A DNA stretch of 64,000 nt. Source: Pezicula radicicola (Eukaryota; Ascomycota; Leotiomycetes; Helotiales; Dermateaceae). Shown here one piece after another: positions 23,261 to 34,663 of this stretch. The DNA lies in the NCBI GenBank assembly GCA_003008705.1, contig PDUO01000116.1:4224-68223 (forward strand). The letters run 5' to 3'. Numbering within the stretch: position 1 is the stretch's first letter; each line of letters begins with the position of its first letter. The notes beneath the pieces were generated by a model. It was not told where the DNA came from, made no database searches, and saw only the letters and a list, made by a program, of their open reading frames with translations. Made by a program: the position numbers and the translations under genes.

Positions 23261-25126
23261 ATGTCATCGCGCGAATTCAATTTCATATTTATTGATGCCG
23301 CTGAAGCATCTCTATCGACAGTGGATCCTGCAACCCGCCAAAGCATACGTAGGCATGCCAGACTGAACCATACCTCTCGGAATTCGCGAACCAGACTCCT
23401 TTCTCCAGAAACACTCCATGCTACAGACCCCACTTTGGAACCAAAATTCTCTTTCCTCACTGTCACAGGGGAACCATCTCAAGCCAGCGAGGATGAGATG
23501 TTTCGGAATCGGGTGCGGGTACATGCGGCAAAGCACTTCAAGCACCCTCACGGGACCTCCCTGACTGCAAGAGAACAGATAGAGAACTCGGGGGTCGAGA
23601 ATGCTGCATTTAATAAGAGTTCTGGCCTATATAAGTTTCCACTGGCTTCCCGACAAATCATTCCAAGAAGGCGTCGAAAACTGGACAAGGCGTTCTCACC
23701 AAGCGTAGAAACGGCTCAGGTCAATGGGTCAACTGCATTTGCCGATCAGCTAACAGAAAACACCAACAACATAATGAATGACCCTGTAGCTATGATCGGA
23801 ATATCCGAATCTTCCATTGCAAATGCACATTCAATTCATAACCGCCAAATGATTCCAGCAAACTTGATGCCCAATCAGTCCAGACCAGCCATCCAGGAAT
23901 TCATACCTTACAGTAAGGCCAGAATCTGCCCCGCTACTAAGCCTATGAGTAACTCACAGTGATAAAACTAGTCTTAAATCTGTTCGTTGATAATGCAGAA
24001 ACAAGCCTGGCCAATTCCACGCAGAGCTGGATATCTCTTGCTGCTCAAGACCCGGCACTTCTACAAGCCAGCTTATCATTGGCTGCTGTTTTTTATAATA
24101 CCGAAAATAGCCACCTACACCATAGCCACCTACACCATAGCAACGAGGCGATACGTATCGTCGCTGAACGTTTGAATAATTCATCCAATTTCATCAGTGA
24201 TACGACGATAGGGGCGGTAGCTTTATTAGCGATACATGATGTATGTGAACTTGGTGTTTCTATAGTAAAAATCTAACCAAGTATCTAGTCAGTGGCCCAG
24301 ATAGCTGGCAGAATAACAGTGCACATGGATGGCTTAGAACAAATGGTGAAAGCTAGAGGTGGTATGGTTTGTTTACCACATCGATTAAGTCGAACTCTAA
24401 GACAGTAAGAATCCACTAATTTTACGATATATATCCTTCTAGTATGACAGATCATTGACTCTTGGCAGGATTGACATGCTTTTTGGCATAATCTGTAACC
24501 ACAATCTTCGCTTTCCACTGCTGAATTCGTATCCGACATCAATCCCTATCCGAGCTAGAAAATTGTTACCCAGTTACGCAGTCGATGCTCTACAGAGGAT
24601 CAGAGAATTCCATTATGATTCCCATGATATAATCCTAGTATTGTCTGTGCTTCCATATGTGAATCCATTGCTTCCGATAGGTGCAGCTGATCGCGGAGCT
24701 GTAGCGGAGATCATCTACCTCGTTAGCTACCATATTCATGCGGTACAACAGGGGGCCACTCGACAAATCTCTGGACCTCTGTGTATCACAGCTACCCTCT
24801 ACTTATATCTGTTCGTGCACCGCGGCCCTATATCAAGTGCTGTGGGACTTGCACAGGAGCTTGTCGAGTCCATTGTCTCTGCCGAACAGCTTGCTCTAAG
24901 GCACGACTCTAGAACGGCGTTATGGATAATCGTTATCGGAGCTTACACCGCCTGGCTTTCTGGCTGCGAAACGAAAGGGCGCATCCTTGATTGGCTTGCT
25001 CAGATTATCAAAGCACGGACTCAGGCTGAATTTGAATCCGAAATCAGCGATATCCTGCCTCGATATAGATCTTTTGTACTCCAGATAGCGGGACTCTGGA
25101 ATGAGATTTGTCGTCTGCGTATGTGA
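23261..25126 (+). CDS. Fungal-specific transcription factor-like protein (PF11951-type), no zinc cluster
   Basis: Four exons (23261-23912, 23960-24240, 24289-24404, 24469-25126) give about 568 aa. An acceptor at 24450 instead of 24468 adds six residues and also keeps frame. The start REFNFIFIDAAEA with RQSIRRHARLNHTSR matches the N-terminal signature of fungal regulators that lack a Zn2Cys6 cluster. The rest (ISLAAQDPALLQASLSLAA, SDTTIGAVALLAIHD, HMDGLEQMVKARGGM) matches the fungal-specific transcription-factor domain. Introns are 47, 48 and 64 bp. A direct role in DNA binding is therefore uncertain. The frame is open upstream to 23066, but ATG 23261 fits the family start. Confidence 0.8.
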
Positions 25127-26092
25127 AGGGTTTTACTTGGATTATTATCCAATGGGTGTCCTATTCGAATTGAGAAAGAGTAACTTTAAGAAGGCTAGAT
25201 ATTGGTTCCGTTTGTGAAATACTAAAATATCCTTATTTCTTCGTATATCGAGGCCCTTTGTGCCAAGTATTAAGATTATAAGCAACTAGCGGGGCTATAC
25301 ACTATAAAATAAAGTTATTTAGTGTTACAAGGGGTATATTAGATGTATAATATATATATAAATATAATTAAAATTAAGCTAGAGGGAAAAGAAGAAAAGG
25401 ATAAAATATAAAAGTAAGTTAGAGCTTTATAGTTTTCTAATAAGTACTAAGTAAGATCTTATATTATATAACACTTTCTATTAGAAAAGGGTTTATTTTA
25501 GCCTAATTTTCTCTATACGCATCTATATAATAATTAAGCTAAGGAGTTTTAATAGTGTTATATATAGTCGCAGGAGGTCATGTTTAGGGCTAGGGGTTAG
25601 CAAGCAAGTTATTCGGCGTGTAGTATCTGTCTCCCACTGCTTAACCTACTCTTCCTGTGTTGGTCGGTGCAGCTCTATCTTTGCTACTAAACCTAGATTT
25701 TCAAGGTAATTTACAAAGACAAATAGGAGGAGGATGAAATTACTACAAGGCGGTATATGAATGTTGGGCTCAAAGCTCGCCGTACTAAGCGGGGGTAACT
25801 AGAACACAGCATAGTAGGGGTTTATATCGAGTTTTAAGAAACGTATATCAGAGAGTTCATTTAGGGATACCGGACAAGTGACTTCTACAAAGTCGATTAC
25901 CTTAGCTAGCACGATAAAGTTACTAGTACATATTTAGGCTGGGGAAACTACTACATGTATTATTTCTTGCTCTTGAGGACTTCCGAGCCACCCACAGATT
26001 AGGAAAAAGTAGGTATAACTAAGGTGAGGAATCCAGTTGTCGTAATAATCAACTTTATATCTATATCTACCACTTCCAAGGGTTAATTAATC
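25127..26092. other. Moderately AT-rich intergenic stretch
   Basis: Sequence around 25290-25560 is TA-rich and looks like an eroded repeat. 25570-26050 is of ordinary composition without a supported frame. Confidence 0.45.
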
Positions 26093-26359
26093 TTATAATT
26101 CTTGAGGTCGTATTATAACCTTAATCCCGCTTACTCCTTTCTTGTTCTTAGCTAATGCTGTTTCCAGAGATGAGAGCCCACCAGAAACAACCTCTACTCT
26201 ATTCGGCTTTAGTAGCCCTTTAGCTAGCCAGCCGTTCTCTCCGCCAACCTCCTTCATCAGTGGCTCGGACAAATGCCTCAGTTCAGATAACGATCCCAGG
26301 CTAGTTACGTTCTTGGTCCGTACAGATCTCTGAGCATCTAGGACTTTGATTAGCTCCAT
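26093..26359 (-). pseudogene. C-terminal fragment of medium-chain (zinc-type) dehydrogenase
   Basis: An 88-codon frame ends with LLKPNRVEVVSGGLSSLETA then LAKNKKGVSGIKVIIRPQEL, matching the C-termini of fungal medium-chain alcohol dehydrogenase/quinone reductase-like enzymes (KPNxVxVxxGG..AxxxxxxGxVSGxK). The nucleotide-binding and catalytic domains are absent. The upstream sequence changes abruptly to a helix-turn-helix-like frame. It is a truncated relic. Confidence 0.55.
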
Positions 26360-26592
26360 CTCCTATTAGTTGCTAGAGAGCCAACACCAGGGTTCTTAAT
26401 ATAACGCTGGAAAGTCCACTCATTCAGGTCGTATACTCGAGCAGCTTTCGCAGCTGTAACCCAAGGGTGGTTGACCATATACTGCAACGGTATTTCGAGT
26501 ATCAAGAGCTCTAGACTGGCGAGGTCGAATTGAGGTTGCTGGAGTAGTATTTGCCTGTTGGCGTAGTATCTAGCTTGGTAAGTAGACCTCAC
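26350..26592 (-). pseudogene. Helix-turn-helix fragment, possible transposase N-terminus
   Basis: An 80-codon frame without ATG contains NHPWVTAAKAARVYDLNEWT and FQRYIKNP. This resembles the psq-type helix-turn-helix at the N-terminus of pogo/Fot1-like transposases, where small residues (AAKAARVY) precede a recognition helix. It overlaps the dehydrogenase fragment by 10 bp. It could be a transposase stub or chance similarity. Confidence 0.3.
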
Positions 26593-26721
26593 GTGACAGT
26601 CATATTAAAAACGACCACAACTTAATTAGTCATCTGGACCCTCAAACATCATATAGTACATCCGAGGGTCTCAAATACCAATCCATGTCTTTATGTTCCT
26701 CCCCAGCTCCCCTTCGATATC

Positions 26722-28856
26722 ATGAGTGCTTCAACTCTCCGCACAATTCAGAGAGCCCCTCGGAGTTGTACTGTGTGTACACAAAAGAAAGGTTAAATGT
26801 GACAAGAAATTGCCATGCCAAAGATGTATTCGATTGAACATCGCACACGAGCATGTACGAGAAGTTGTACGCGTGAAAGGCAAAGCTATTGTGTCAGTAT
26901 TCTTCTCAGCGGTCCCTAGAGCAAGAAGGTATGAGCTCACGCTATACTGCAGTGCACATGATGAATACCCTGTGTCGTTCTCTTCCGATCTCGTGAAAGA
27001 GGTCGCCGCCCTTCGTCAACAAGTGCAGCAGCTTGAGACGACTCTGAATCTCTCAAAACAAACAGAACCTGGCGCTTTCGGCATCTCAAAGAGCGAGCAA
27101 CGTCAGCCGGAAGGACCTGACGCAGATCCCCAAAGTGTAGGTGAGGAAGAGGATCTTCAGATAGAGCTCGAAAATCTCAACACGGGAGCCAGTAGAGCCC
27201 CAAATTTCGAAACAGAAATAGGCGCAATGGTCACCAATCTTCCTTCAGGTACTGGAAACAACGATATGGACGTCGCTAGCCTCTTGCCAAATAGCGAGGC
27301 AAGCACTGTTATTGTTGACTTCACGCTGGAAATGCTTGGATGGTTACACTGCGCTCTGCGATGTTCTGTTTTCAAGAAAAGTCAGGATACATTCTGGTTT
27401 CAGCTGCATAATGGAAACACGACAGTCCTGGAACAACATTCTTGGCTGGCGGTGTACTTTAGTGTCATCTCAGTACGTCTTGTTCTCTCGTTTTCAACCA
27501 AACCCGCCGATCAGTTCAGGTTGGATTGTACTTTATGGATCATCACCAAGTACCAGATCTAAACCACCTCCAGCAAAACAAAGACTTTAAAAGTGTCCAC
27601 GGCTTCAGTAGTGCATTAGTCTCGCGAACTTGGTACGATGCGGCTTAAGAGAACTTGAAAAGGCCGACTTCACGGGCAAAGCACGTATAGAAACGGTTCA
27701 GGCTATTTCTATATTGACTCTCTGCAATGCTAATTTTGGTGAGAGTGACAGGGGGTACCTGCTCCTAGGTATTGCTATAAACACTGCACGATGCCTCCAG
27801 ATGTATCGATTGGGAAGTGAATCATCCTTTCCTGCAAGTCTTGCCGAAAATCCAGACTGGTCCACTCCTAGCCTGCGGGAATTTGGCCGGCGGCTTTGGT
27901 GGACACTGATCATATGTGACTGGTAAGCATTGCTTTATTTGGAGGAAAAGAGCAGGAAACTAAACGTTGCAGGTTAGGGGTCTTCAGCAGACCGACGTCG
28001 ATAACGCCATCAAGCTTTAACTGTGTGCTAGCTCCTGGACCACATGATGATGATATAATTCTGCGCGGTCGACAAGACGCTGCAACCCCTTCACCGGTGG
28101 ATTATCACATCATAATGTCTAAGCTGGCTTACGTCATTCACATAGACTTACACAAGAATCGAAGAAAGTCTGCAGAGAGTATAGGGCTGATTCTTGAAAG
28201 AGTGGAAAGTATTGGTTCGTCGTTTGTAGCACGCCTGAATCCTGATGGCTCTCTTTCGGCTGAAATGGCAGCACCTAATGGTCAACACGCATGGATCGGG
28301 TTGCAGGCTTATCTTACAGCCGTATTCCTGAATTGTGTCATAGATTTTTAATGTATAAATATACTTTTTTACTTCAACAATTATAATTTAAAATTTAAAA
28401 TCATGTTACTTTAGAGATTATACAAAAACTTATAATGCGAAATAGTTTTAAATTTTAAATTATAAGTATTGTAGTAAAAAAGTACATTTATATATTAAAA
28501 ATCTATGACACAATTCAGGAATACGGCTGTATGCTTCACGTGTTCCATTCACTCCGCTTCACCATAGCACGCCAATCGTTCAGCAGCTGGCTTTCACTTG
28601 AGCACAAGTCCCAGAAGATCGCAAGACAGGATTCAGATTCTCACGCAAAAGCGATTGAAGCTGCTACTGTAATAAGTTCAGTGAGCCTTGCTCCCGTACC
28701 TGGAGCCTTACAAAAGCCATGGTAGGAAGAACACGCACTCTTTTAAATTCTGACTAACCAATATCTTTCCTACTAGGATTGTGTCATCTTCTATTCTTAG
28801 CGCAGGTATCTTGCTTGGATTGGATCTTCTATGCTTTAAGAAGCTGATTACGCGTT
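26722..28856 (+). pseudogene. Zn2Cys6 transcription factor, frameshifted and split by a MITE
   Basis: ATG 26722 begins a leader into RSCTVCTQK, the first part of a Zn2Cys6 cluster. The rest (RKVKCDKKLPCQRCIRLN) is in the +1 frame, so one extra A lies in the ACAAAAGAAAGG run. The sixth zinc ligand appears replaced by His (AHEHVRE). A coiled coil (EVAALRQQVQQLETTLNL) and fungal-specific domain pieces follow, with introns around 27470-27630, 27925-27972 and 28723-28777. At 28317 a 213-bp element interrupts the frame; removing it with one TA rejoins AYL and MLHVFH exactly. The gene stops at TAG 28856, against an unrelated hydrolase fragment, so its 3' end is also lost. Confidence 0.8.
28317..28529. 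mobile_element. Near-palindromic MITE inserted in a transcription-factor exon
   Basis: The element starts CAGCCGTATTCCTGAATTGT and ends with the reverse complement. The inverted repeats run for about 85-90 bp each, leaving only a short centre, so the whole can fold into one hairpin. TA flanks both sides (28315-28316 and 28530-28531). Excision with a single TA restores the reading frame of the host gene, which proves the insertion point. Confidence 0.9.
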
Positions 28857-29905
28857 AGATGGTTCATTGCTGTCACACGACCTCCTCATCTTAAGGCTAT
28901 TGCCCTATGGGAGGCGGCAGGAGATCTTTACAGAGAACAATTCGTAAGAGGAGGTGCCTGGGATAACGGTCTATTTGATCTGATCACTAAACAAGTGATC
29001 CGAGGCCATAATGGGCTGGAGAACTTCCGAGAGATGTACAGGAGATCTCAGATCCAAAACCCCTACTGGGAAGACAAGAGGGCGAACATCAAGAACATTA
29101 ACATCCCTACTTATGTTGTTGCTTTATATTCAACCTTTGTCCATATAATGGGATCTATTCGAGGTTGGCTTGAGGTAGACACTAAGGATAAGTGGTTGCG
29201 GTGGGATCTATACCAAGAATGGTACAATCTCTGGTGCGTCAAAGAGTCCCGCTTAGAGCTTGCCTCTATCTTCGATAAGTATCTTAAGGGCCTCAATAAT
29301 GGTTGGGAGAAAACCCCAAAAGTGCGCATGGCATCGCTAAAGTTTGGCAACACCGAACCTATCTACCCCATAGTCGAGGAAGACTTCCCTATCCCTCGGA
29401 CCCGGTACCAGGAATTCTATCTAAGCCCCGAGAAGACGTTGGCCCAAATGCACCCGCCACCTCGACCGTCCTGAGTTACAATTCCGAATTAACCAGTCCA
29501 GTTGAGTTTCTCGGCTTCATCCACACCTTTACAGAGCCCACCCGCCTCATGGGTCTCCCTAAAGCCGTCCTCCACATATCTTGCGACACTCACGACGACC
29601 TCACCATCTACGTTCTCATTCGCAAACTCGACGCTCAAGGCAATCCCATGCTCAATCTCAACATCCCCTAGAACAGCACCCCGGAGGGCATCAACAGCAT
29701 GGACGACATTGACGAAAAGCAGCTCAGCAACTTTATCCTGTACTTCGGTCCTCTTGGCATCCTCCGCGCCTCGCACCGTGAAATCGACAGCACTCGCAGC
29801 CTCCACCCGCAGTACCCCTCCACCCGCACACGAACATGCAGAAGATACCACACGGCAATGTCGTGGAGCTCTTCACAACCTGACCATGTAGTGAAAGTCA
29901 ATTTC
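28850..29905 (+). pseudogene. CocE/NonD-family hydrolase, N-terminally truncated
   Basis: The frame begins abruptly with RWFIAVTRPPHLKAIALWEA and continues through REQFVRGGAWDNGLFDLITK and GWLEVDTKDKWLRWDLYQEW. These are blocks of fungal CocE/NonD (X-Pro dipeptidyl-peptidase-like) hydrolases. The N-terminal third, with the nucleophile Ser, is missing. A frameshift near 29470 moves TVLSYNSELTSPVEF to another frame. TAG at 29669-29671 replaces a family Trp (NLNIP-stop). The C-terminal segment ILYFGPLGILRASHREID is still readable, then degrades. Damage and truncation rule out activity. Confidence 0.8.
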
Positions 29906-29991
29906 AACACTGTACAAAGAGTGAATCGCCATCCCTACACCTTTCGCATATAGACTCCTACCAACCTACCCGAACCTCAGTAGGATGCGCC

Positions 29992-30835
29992 TCAATCCCT
30001 GCATCTATTACCTCCTGCACTACAATCCCCCTCATCCTCGTAATAACCGGCGCCAAGGTGGGGGAACTCTGCCTCCAGCTCTCCCCCTTCCAACTCCGAA
30101 AATGCAAAATCTCCTCCCTCAGTCGTCCACCTTTGCTCACCCGCCCCTCGCCCCATCCCCGGTATGCGGAACCACTCTCCCTCCTCATAATCCACGTCTA
30201 CAACCCCCCGCAATCCCATGCTCAAGAACGACCTTCCCTCCCAATTCGCACTTAGCGTATACCGTTTCGGCGACAGTACCGATTCTAGCTGCGCGAAGAA
30301 CGCCGGCACGCGCTCTGCCTCGCGCGTCGCTACCACGGCATCAGCCGAGCTCTCTCGAGCGCCACCGCGCAGTGTATGTATAACTTGGCACTACCGCCTG
30401 AGGTATCTTGCATATTGTAGAGGTAGAGGCCCAGGCGGCTGTAGGAGCGACCGGCGAGTCAGGACACGTTGCGGAGGGTGGTGAGAGCTAGGGTGGCGGT
30501 GGCCCAGCCGCCAGATTGAGCGAATGTGAGGGAGCTGTCGGTGCCGAGGAATGTTCTGAGGTATTCGAGGGGTGTTATGATGGTGATGTGCGCGGTGAAG
30601 TAGTGAGTTGCCGAAGGCGTCTTGGGACGGGCCGGGTTGGGGACCGAAGATGCCTGACATGGGAGGGCATGTTGCCCTTAATGCTAAAGGAGCTGGTATT
30701 AGCATTTTGTGGGCTTTGAATGAGAAGATTTTCGGACTTACATAGGTGGTTCAGAAGGATGGCCTGGCCATTGTCGTATGCGTCGTGGCCGCAGTTAATC
30801 TCGGAGAACTCTAGAGCTGGGAATTTGTTAGATTT
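29992..30835 (-). pseudogene. Unrecognised decayed gene
   Basis: GC-rich, codon-like minus-strand sequence reads LEFSEINCGHDAYDNGQAIL (about 30835-30745), then after an intron-like gap HYFTAHITIITPLEYLRTFL, SLTFAQSGGWATATLALTTL (about 30640-30490) and LGLYLYNMQDTSGGSAKLYI (about 30440-30380). It continues in another frame as VPAFFAQLESVLSPKRYTLS (30336-29992). An in-frame TGA follows LRNVS and a frameshift lies near 30335-30345. The pieces look like one protein, but I do not recognise the family. Confidence 0.4.
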
Positions 30836-30967
30836 GACGTGAGTGGAAGGGGATCGAGGGACATTTATAATCTGTACTCACCCCTCCGACTGTATCCTTG
30901 TCACTGTGCTTGAATGCCGCAGTACGCGAGAAGTTTTGGAATATAGTTGCTCTGTCATATCGGCACT

Positions 30968-31545
30968 TCATGTACAGTTAAAGAGGCTCTGAGATCTGAG
31001 AAGGTTTAGTAAGTCCGCCTTCACCTCTGTGCCATCCTTCAGCTTCAGCGATGGCACCTCCGGATTACGCCCGACTACCTGTGACAGCGTCTGGATGACT
31101 GCTGGAAGCCCGCGGCCCTCCTTCGTCGTTACCAGGCGCTTCAGCTCCTCGTGCAAATCGATCCGGTAGCTCAGCTGCCACGGGTACGTATCACAACTCG
31201 TCAGCTGCGTTCTCAAAGTGTATCTTCTTCTCAGCTCCCCACGGTCTCTCATTACACTTCCAGATTTAATGACAGGACATTTGGTTTCTTACATAGGGAT
31301 ATGCCTTTCCTACGCTCCCCATGTTCCGCGTGCTAATCACGGCACCCTCCTTCGAGAACACCGTTACCTAATAAGCTACCGTCAGCTCCATGCTCACATC
31401 CAGATTCAGTATTCTAGCGGGAACAAACTCACATGCTCGGTGCGATTGGCATTTCAGTCCTCGTGGCGCGTGCCGAGTCGTCGTAGCAGGCCATTGACGG
31501 TGGCAATGGAGACTGGGGGGGGGGTAAGGGAAGGGGAACGAGTAC
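30968..31545 (-). pseudogene. FAD-dependent (salicylate hydroxylase-like) monooxygenase fragment
   Basis: A minus-strand piece next to the gap reads VNGLLRRLGTRHED-stop-NANRTE. After an intron it continues as LSYRIDLHEELKRLVTTKEG, then VPSLKLKDGTEVKADLLN. The RxDLHEEL element and the KDGxxVxAD(L) strand are typical of FAD_binding_3 monooxygenases. TGA replaces a Trp codon near 31485. The protein is cut after KADLLN, where the GADG(I) motif should follow. The N-terminal FAD-binding GxGxxG part would fall in or beyond the assembly gap. Confidence 0.6.
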
Positions 31546-31557
31546 TGCGGGTCGAAG

Positions 31558-31637
31558 NNNNNNNNNNNNNNNNNNNNNNNNNNNNNNNNNNNNNNNNNNN
31601 NNNNNNNNNNNNNNNNNNNNNNNNNNNNNNNNNNNNN
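31558..31637. other. Assembly gap (80 N)
   Basis: Eighty undetermined bases. The flanks are G-rich (a run of nine Gs at 31515-31523), so the gap may reflect a hard-to-sequence or collapsed GC-rich stretch. It could be hiding the 5' part of the adjacent monooxygenase fragment. Confidence 0.99.
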
Positions 31638-31853
31638 GGGGCTTCCCCGGAGCTGACCGGGAGCTGTGGGGGACGGGTTTGTCGGGGTTAGAGCGTGACC
31701 CGGTGAACATTTCTCCTGAATCGGCTCCGCTTTCAGAGACAACCGCGAGCACGGGTTATTCTTATACAGCATTGGAATACGGGGTATTTGTGCCGGCTCT
31801 AACGTGATACATAATATACAGCTTTGGTAACCGGGGAGCATGCTATCCGTCTA

Positions 31854-34613
31854 CTACTGTGACTCTTCATGCACCACCATATTCCCTAAGTCCCTCATCA
31901 AGCCCATCAGACTATCCACCAGCAGCGGATACTTCCCATTCTGACCTGGATAGTTGATCCGCAGCGTCTCCTGTCCCACCAGCATCACCGACCGCGGATC
32001 CTCTAGCGACGCGAACGACGAGTCTGACAGCCGCGATATTCCGACCCTTCCCACCCCAAGTATAAGAAAAGTACGCGACTCTGCCCCCTCCTCGCCCTCC
32101 AGCCGCACCATCAGGTCATTGTCCTCCTGTCCGCTCGCTGCTACTTGTCCATTATTACCACAGTCATTGCCATTCCCATTCCCATTCGAATGCCCATTCG
32201 ACTTGCCAAGGCGTTTGTAATTCAGCAGCCCAAATGCCCACAGCGTCATCGACGCCTGGCACACAACAGTCGCATTGAAGTTACTTAGTTGCGTCAACGG
32301 AAACGCCTTCGCTATCCTGAGGATCTGCCCCGAGTGCCACGCAGCACGACGGCCCTCAACGCTGCCCTTCCATTCTTGCAGCCGGCGGTACGTCTCCTTG
32401 GCTTCCTTCTCGCCCATCCGCCCAGCGAGGCTCTGCAGCTCTGCAGCGGAGATCTGCAGCGAAAGGAGCATCAGCTCGAGAAACATGGTGATCTCGAGCA
32501 TCGAGTTTGGTGTCGCTTGGTAAGCTTTGAGCGTGTCTTGCATGCTTTTGTATAATTCTTCGTAATTACAGGCCAGCCAGAAGGGGGCCGCCTTTGCGGG
32601 TTTGTCTTTGCCGTGGAATGATTTTATGGCGGAGTAGGCGCAGACTTGGCCCCAATTGCCGTAGCAGAGAAGAAGTATGCTGAGTTGGAAATCAATTGCA
32701 CTGCCTAAGTTCTCGACTTGGGCAATATCAGAGATCTCGGAGATGGTGAGGGGGAGCTGCCCAGCTGTGCTAGTCGATTCTAAATAGCGGCCTCGCCATT
32801 CTTCGGCTGTTGTAGCACACCAGAGATCTCGAGAGGATGATAGAGGAATATTTAGATCATCAAGAGTCGCCAGTGGGCTCTGCAGAAAACATATTGAGGT
32901 TTGAGTATTGTGTAAAAAGTTGTTGATGGCTAGTCTGAAGATTGTTAGATTGAGGTACTTCATTAATTGGGATATAGATCATAGGTACCTTTTCAATGAT
33001 TCTTGCGGAACCCAATTTTCCCATTTTCTGACTAAGATTATACGATCATCATTGTGCGAGGGTGGCTGCAACGGAGGATACTTCTCGCGAGAGAAAGCTC
33101 CTGAGCGCCTCAACATCTGAGGGTTTCATAAGCGTGATGTTCCAGACCAAGACTGACGATATGACAGTGGCGATTAAATTGGCAACTACAGAAATTGGGA
33201 CTGGCTACAAACGCAAATGAATAGATGGTTGGAAAGGAAGAGGAGCTTACAGTAGTGACAGGCTGTGAAAAACTTTCGGCAATCTCCATTTTCCTGGGTA
33301 TGCCACTCCACAGACCAGTTTCTACCCAGAGCATGTAAGCCTAAGTAATCTGAATATTTCTTGAGCAACTATTATCATGTTCAATCTGGTCGATTGTAAG
33401 CAGATGATTGTGATTGTATCAGGGATGGACAATGTCTCACTGCAGAGCTCGTAGCTAGGCGAACGGTCTCATGCAAAGCAAGTCCCATCCGACAGATCAA
33501 GGGCAGCGCAATGATAGCACCTACAAGTTCCGGCCGCGTTTCTGAAGGCTTGAACGTCGAATTGTGAATCCATGTTTCCAGTTTGTACGCCTCACGCATG
33601 AAAAAGGCACGAACAAGCAGGCTAAAGAGTTCAGATGACGGGAATGCTTGGCGGATCAAAGACTTCGCGGTTTGGCCCACCATCAACAGTAAACTATCAC
33701 GACACTTGCCGTCGATGGGAGCTACGTTGATATCGGCTACAATTCGCAACCTTTTCTCGATGTTTTGAGGAGGCGTTTTAGGATGTTCTTTATTGACAGT
33801 GTAGGCATCGGTTTCCGTGTACGCTGTATCGCGGGAGTCTGGATGCCAAATCCAGGGAGAGCGCTCGAAGGCCTCCAGACCAGTAAATTGCTCGCTTCCT
33901 TGATTTAGAACGCTGCTTGGGGGTTGCGTGTGAACATCATTCGCCATGTCCACTCCCGCAACCTCTGAGAAGGCGTCGAAAGAGTTGAAATTAGTGTCGT
34001 TCAAGTCAAAACCGAACCATTGTGCGTTTTGGGGGAGGGATAAGGTTGGAAAAATCCTCCCAAAAAGATTGGCGTTTGGGGTGAAAGTGCCGATGTCTAA
34101 CAAGTTCCCAAAGTCGCCTCCTTCTCCTTGCGCAGGCATCTCATTGTGGGTAGTGATGAAGGAGGTTGGCGCCAGTTGGCCCATAAATGTTTGTCCAGAG
34201 TCTATGTCCATATCCCGAGCTTCGTTATTGACACTCATTTCAGTGTCATCTGTAGCAGGAGATATAGAGACCATACTCGAGTGTTCGGATTGCTCTCTTG
34301 CATGCGGGACCGTGATACACTGTATCCCCTTCAGAGAACATCTCGCGCATGGTCTGTCTTCGGTGCATCGTGACTTTGAGATAGCATAGGGCTGGTAAGC
34401 TCTAACTACTCGCCCAGGCCGACTTGGCTCGGCATTACCATGGATCCTCAAGTCTCTTTCATGCTTCGCCTTGTGACGAGTCAACAGGTCCCTGTGCACA
34501 ATCAGAATATTAATTTTTGGATTGTCAAAGGAGAGACAGAATAAATCTACATACTTTCTGTTGAAAGTCCTCTCACAGACAGTACATTGGAACGCACGAT
34601 GATTGCTATCCAT
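31854..34613 (-). CDS. C2H2 plus Zn2Cys6-like transcription factor with altered zinc cluster
   Basis: Exons 34613-34555, 34491-33441, 33340-33251, 33116-32989 and 32934-31854 join without a stop to 802 aa. Introns are 63, 100, 134 and 54 bp. The N-terminus holds a C2H2 finger (FQCTVCERTFNRKDLLTRHKAKH). A Zn2Cys6-spaced block follows (YQPYAISKSRC-TEDRPCARC-SLKGIQC), but its first two Cys are Tyr. The middle and C-terminal parts match the fungal-specific factor domain (LWVETGLWSG, NFLHNTQTSICFL). A preceding exon with another C2H2 finger lies at 34664-35042, but no GT-AG pair joins it in frame to this one. ATG 34613 is therefore the only start I can support; the gene may be impaired. Confidence 0.7.
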
Positions 34614-34663
34614 TCAAAGTTTAACGATACTGTTTATTACGCTAATATCAGCAGCGTACTCAC

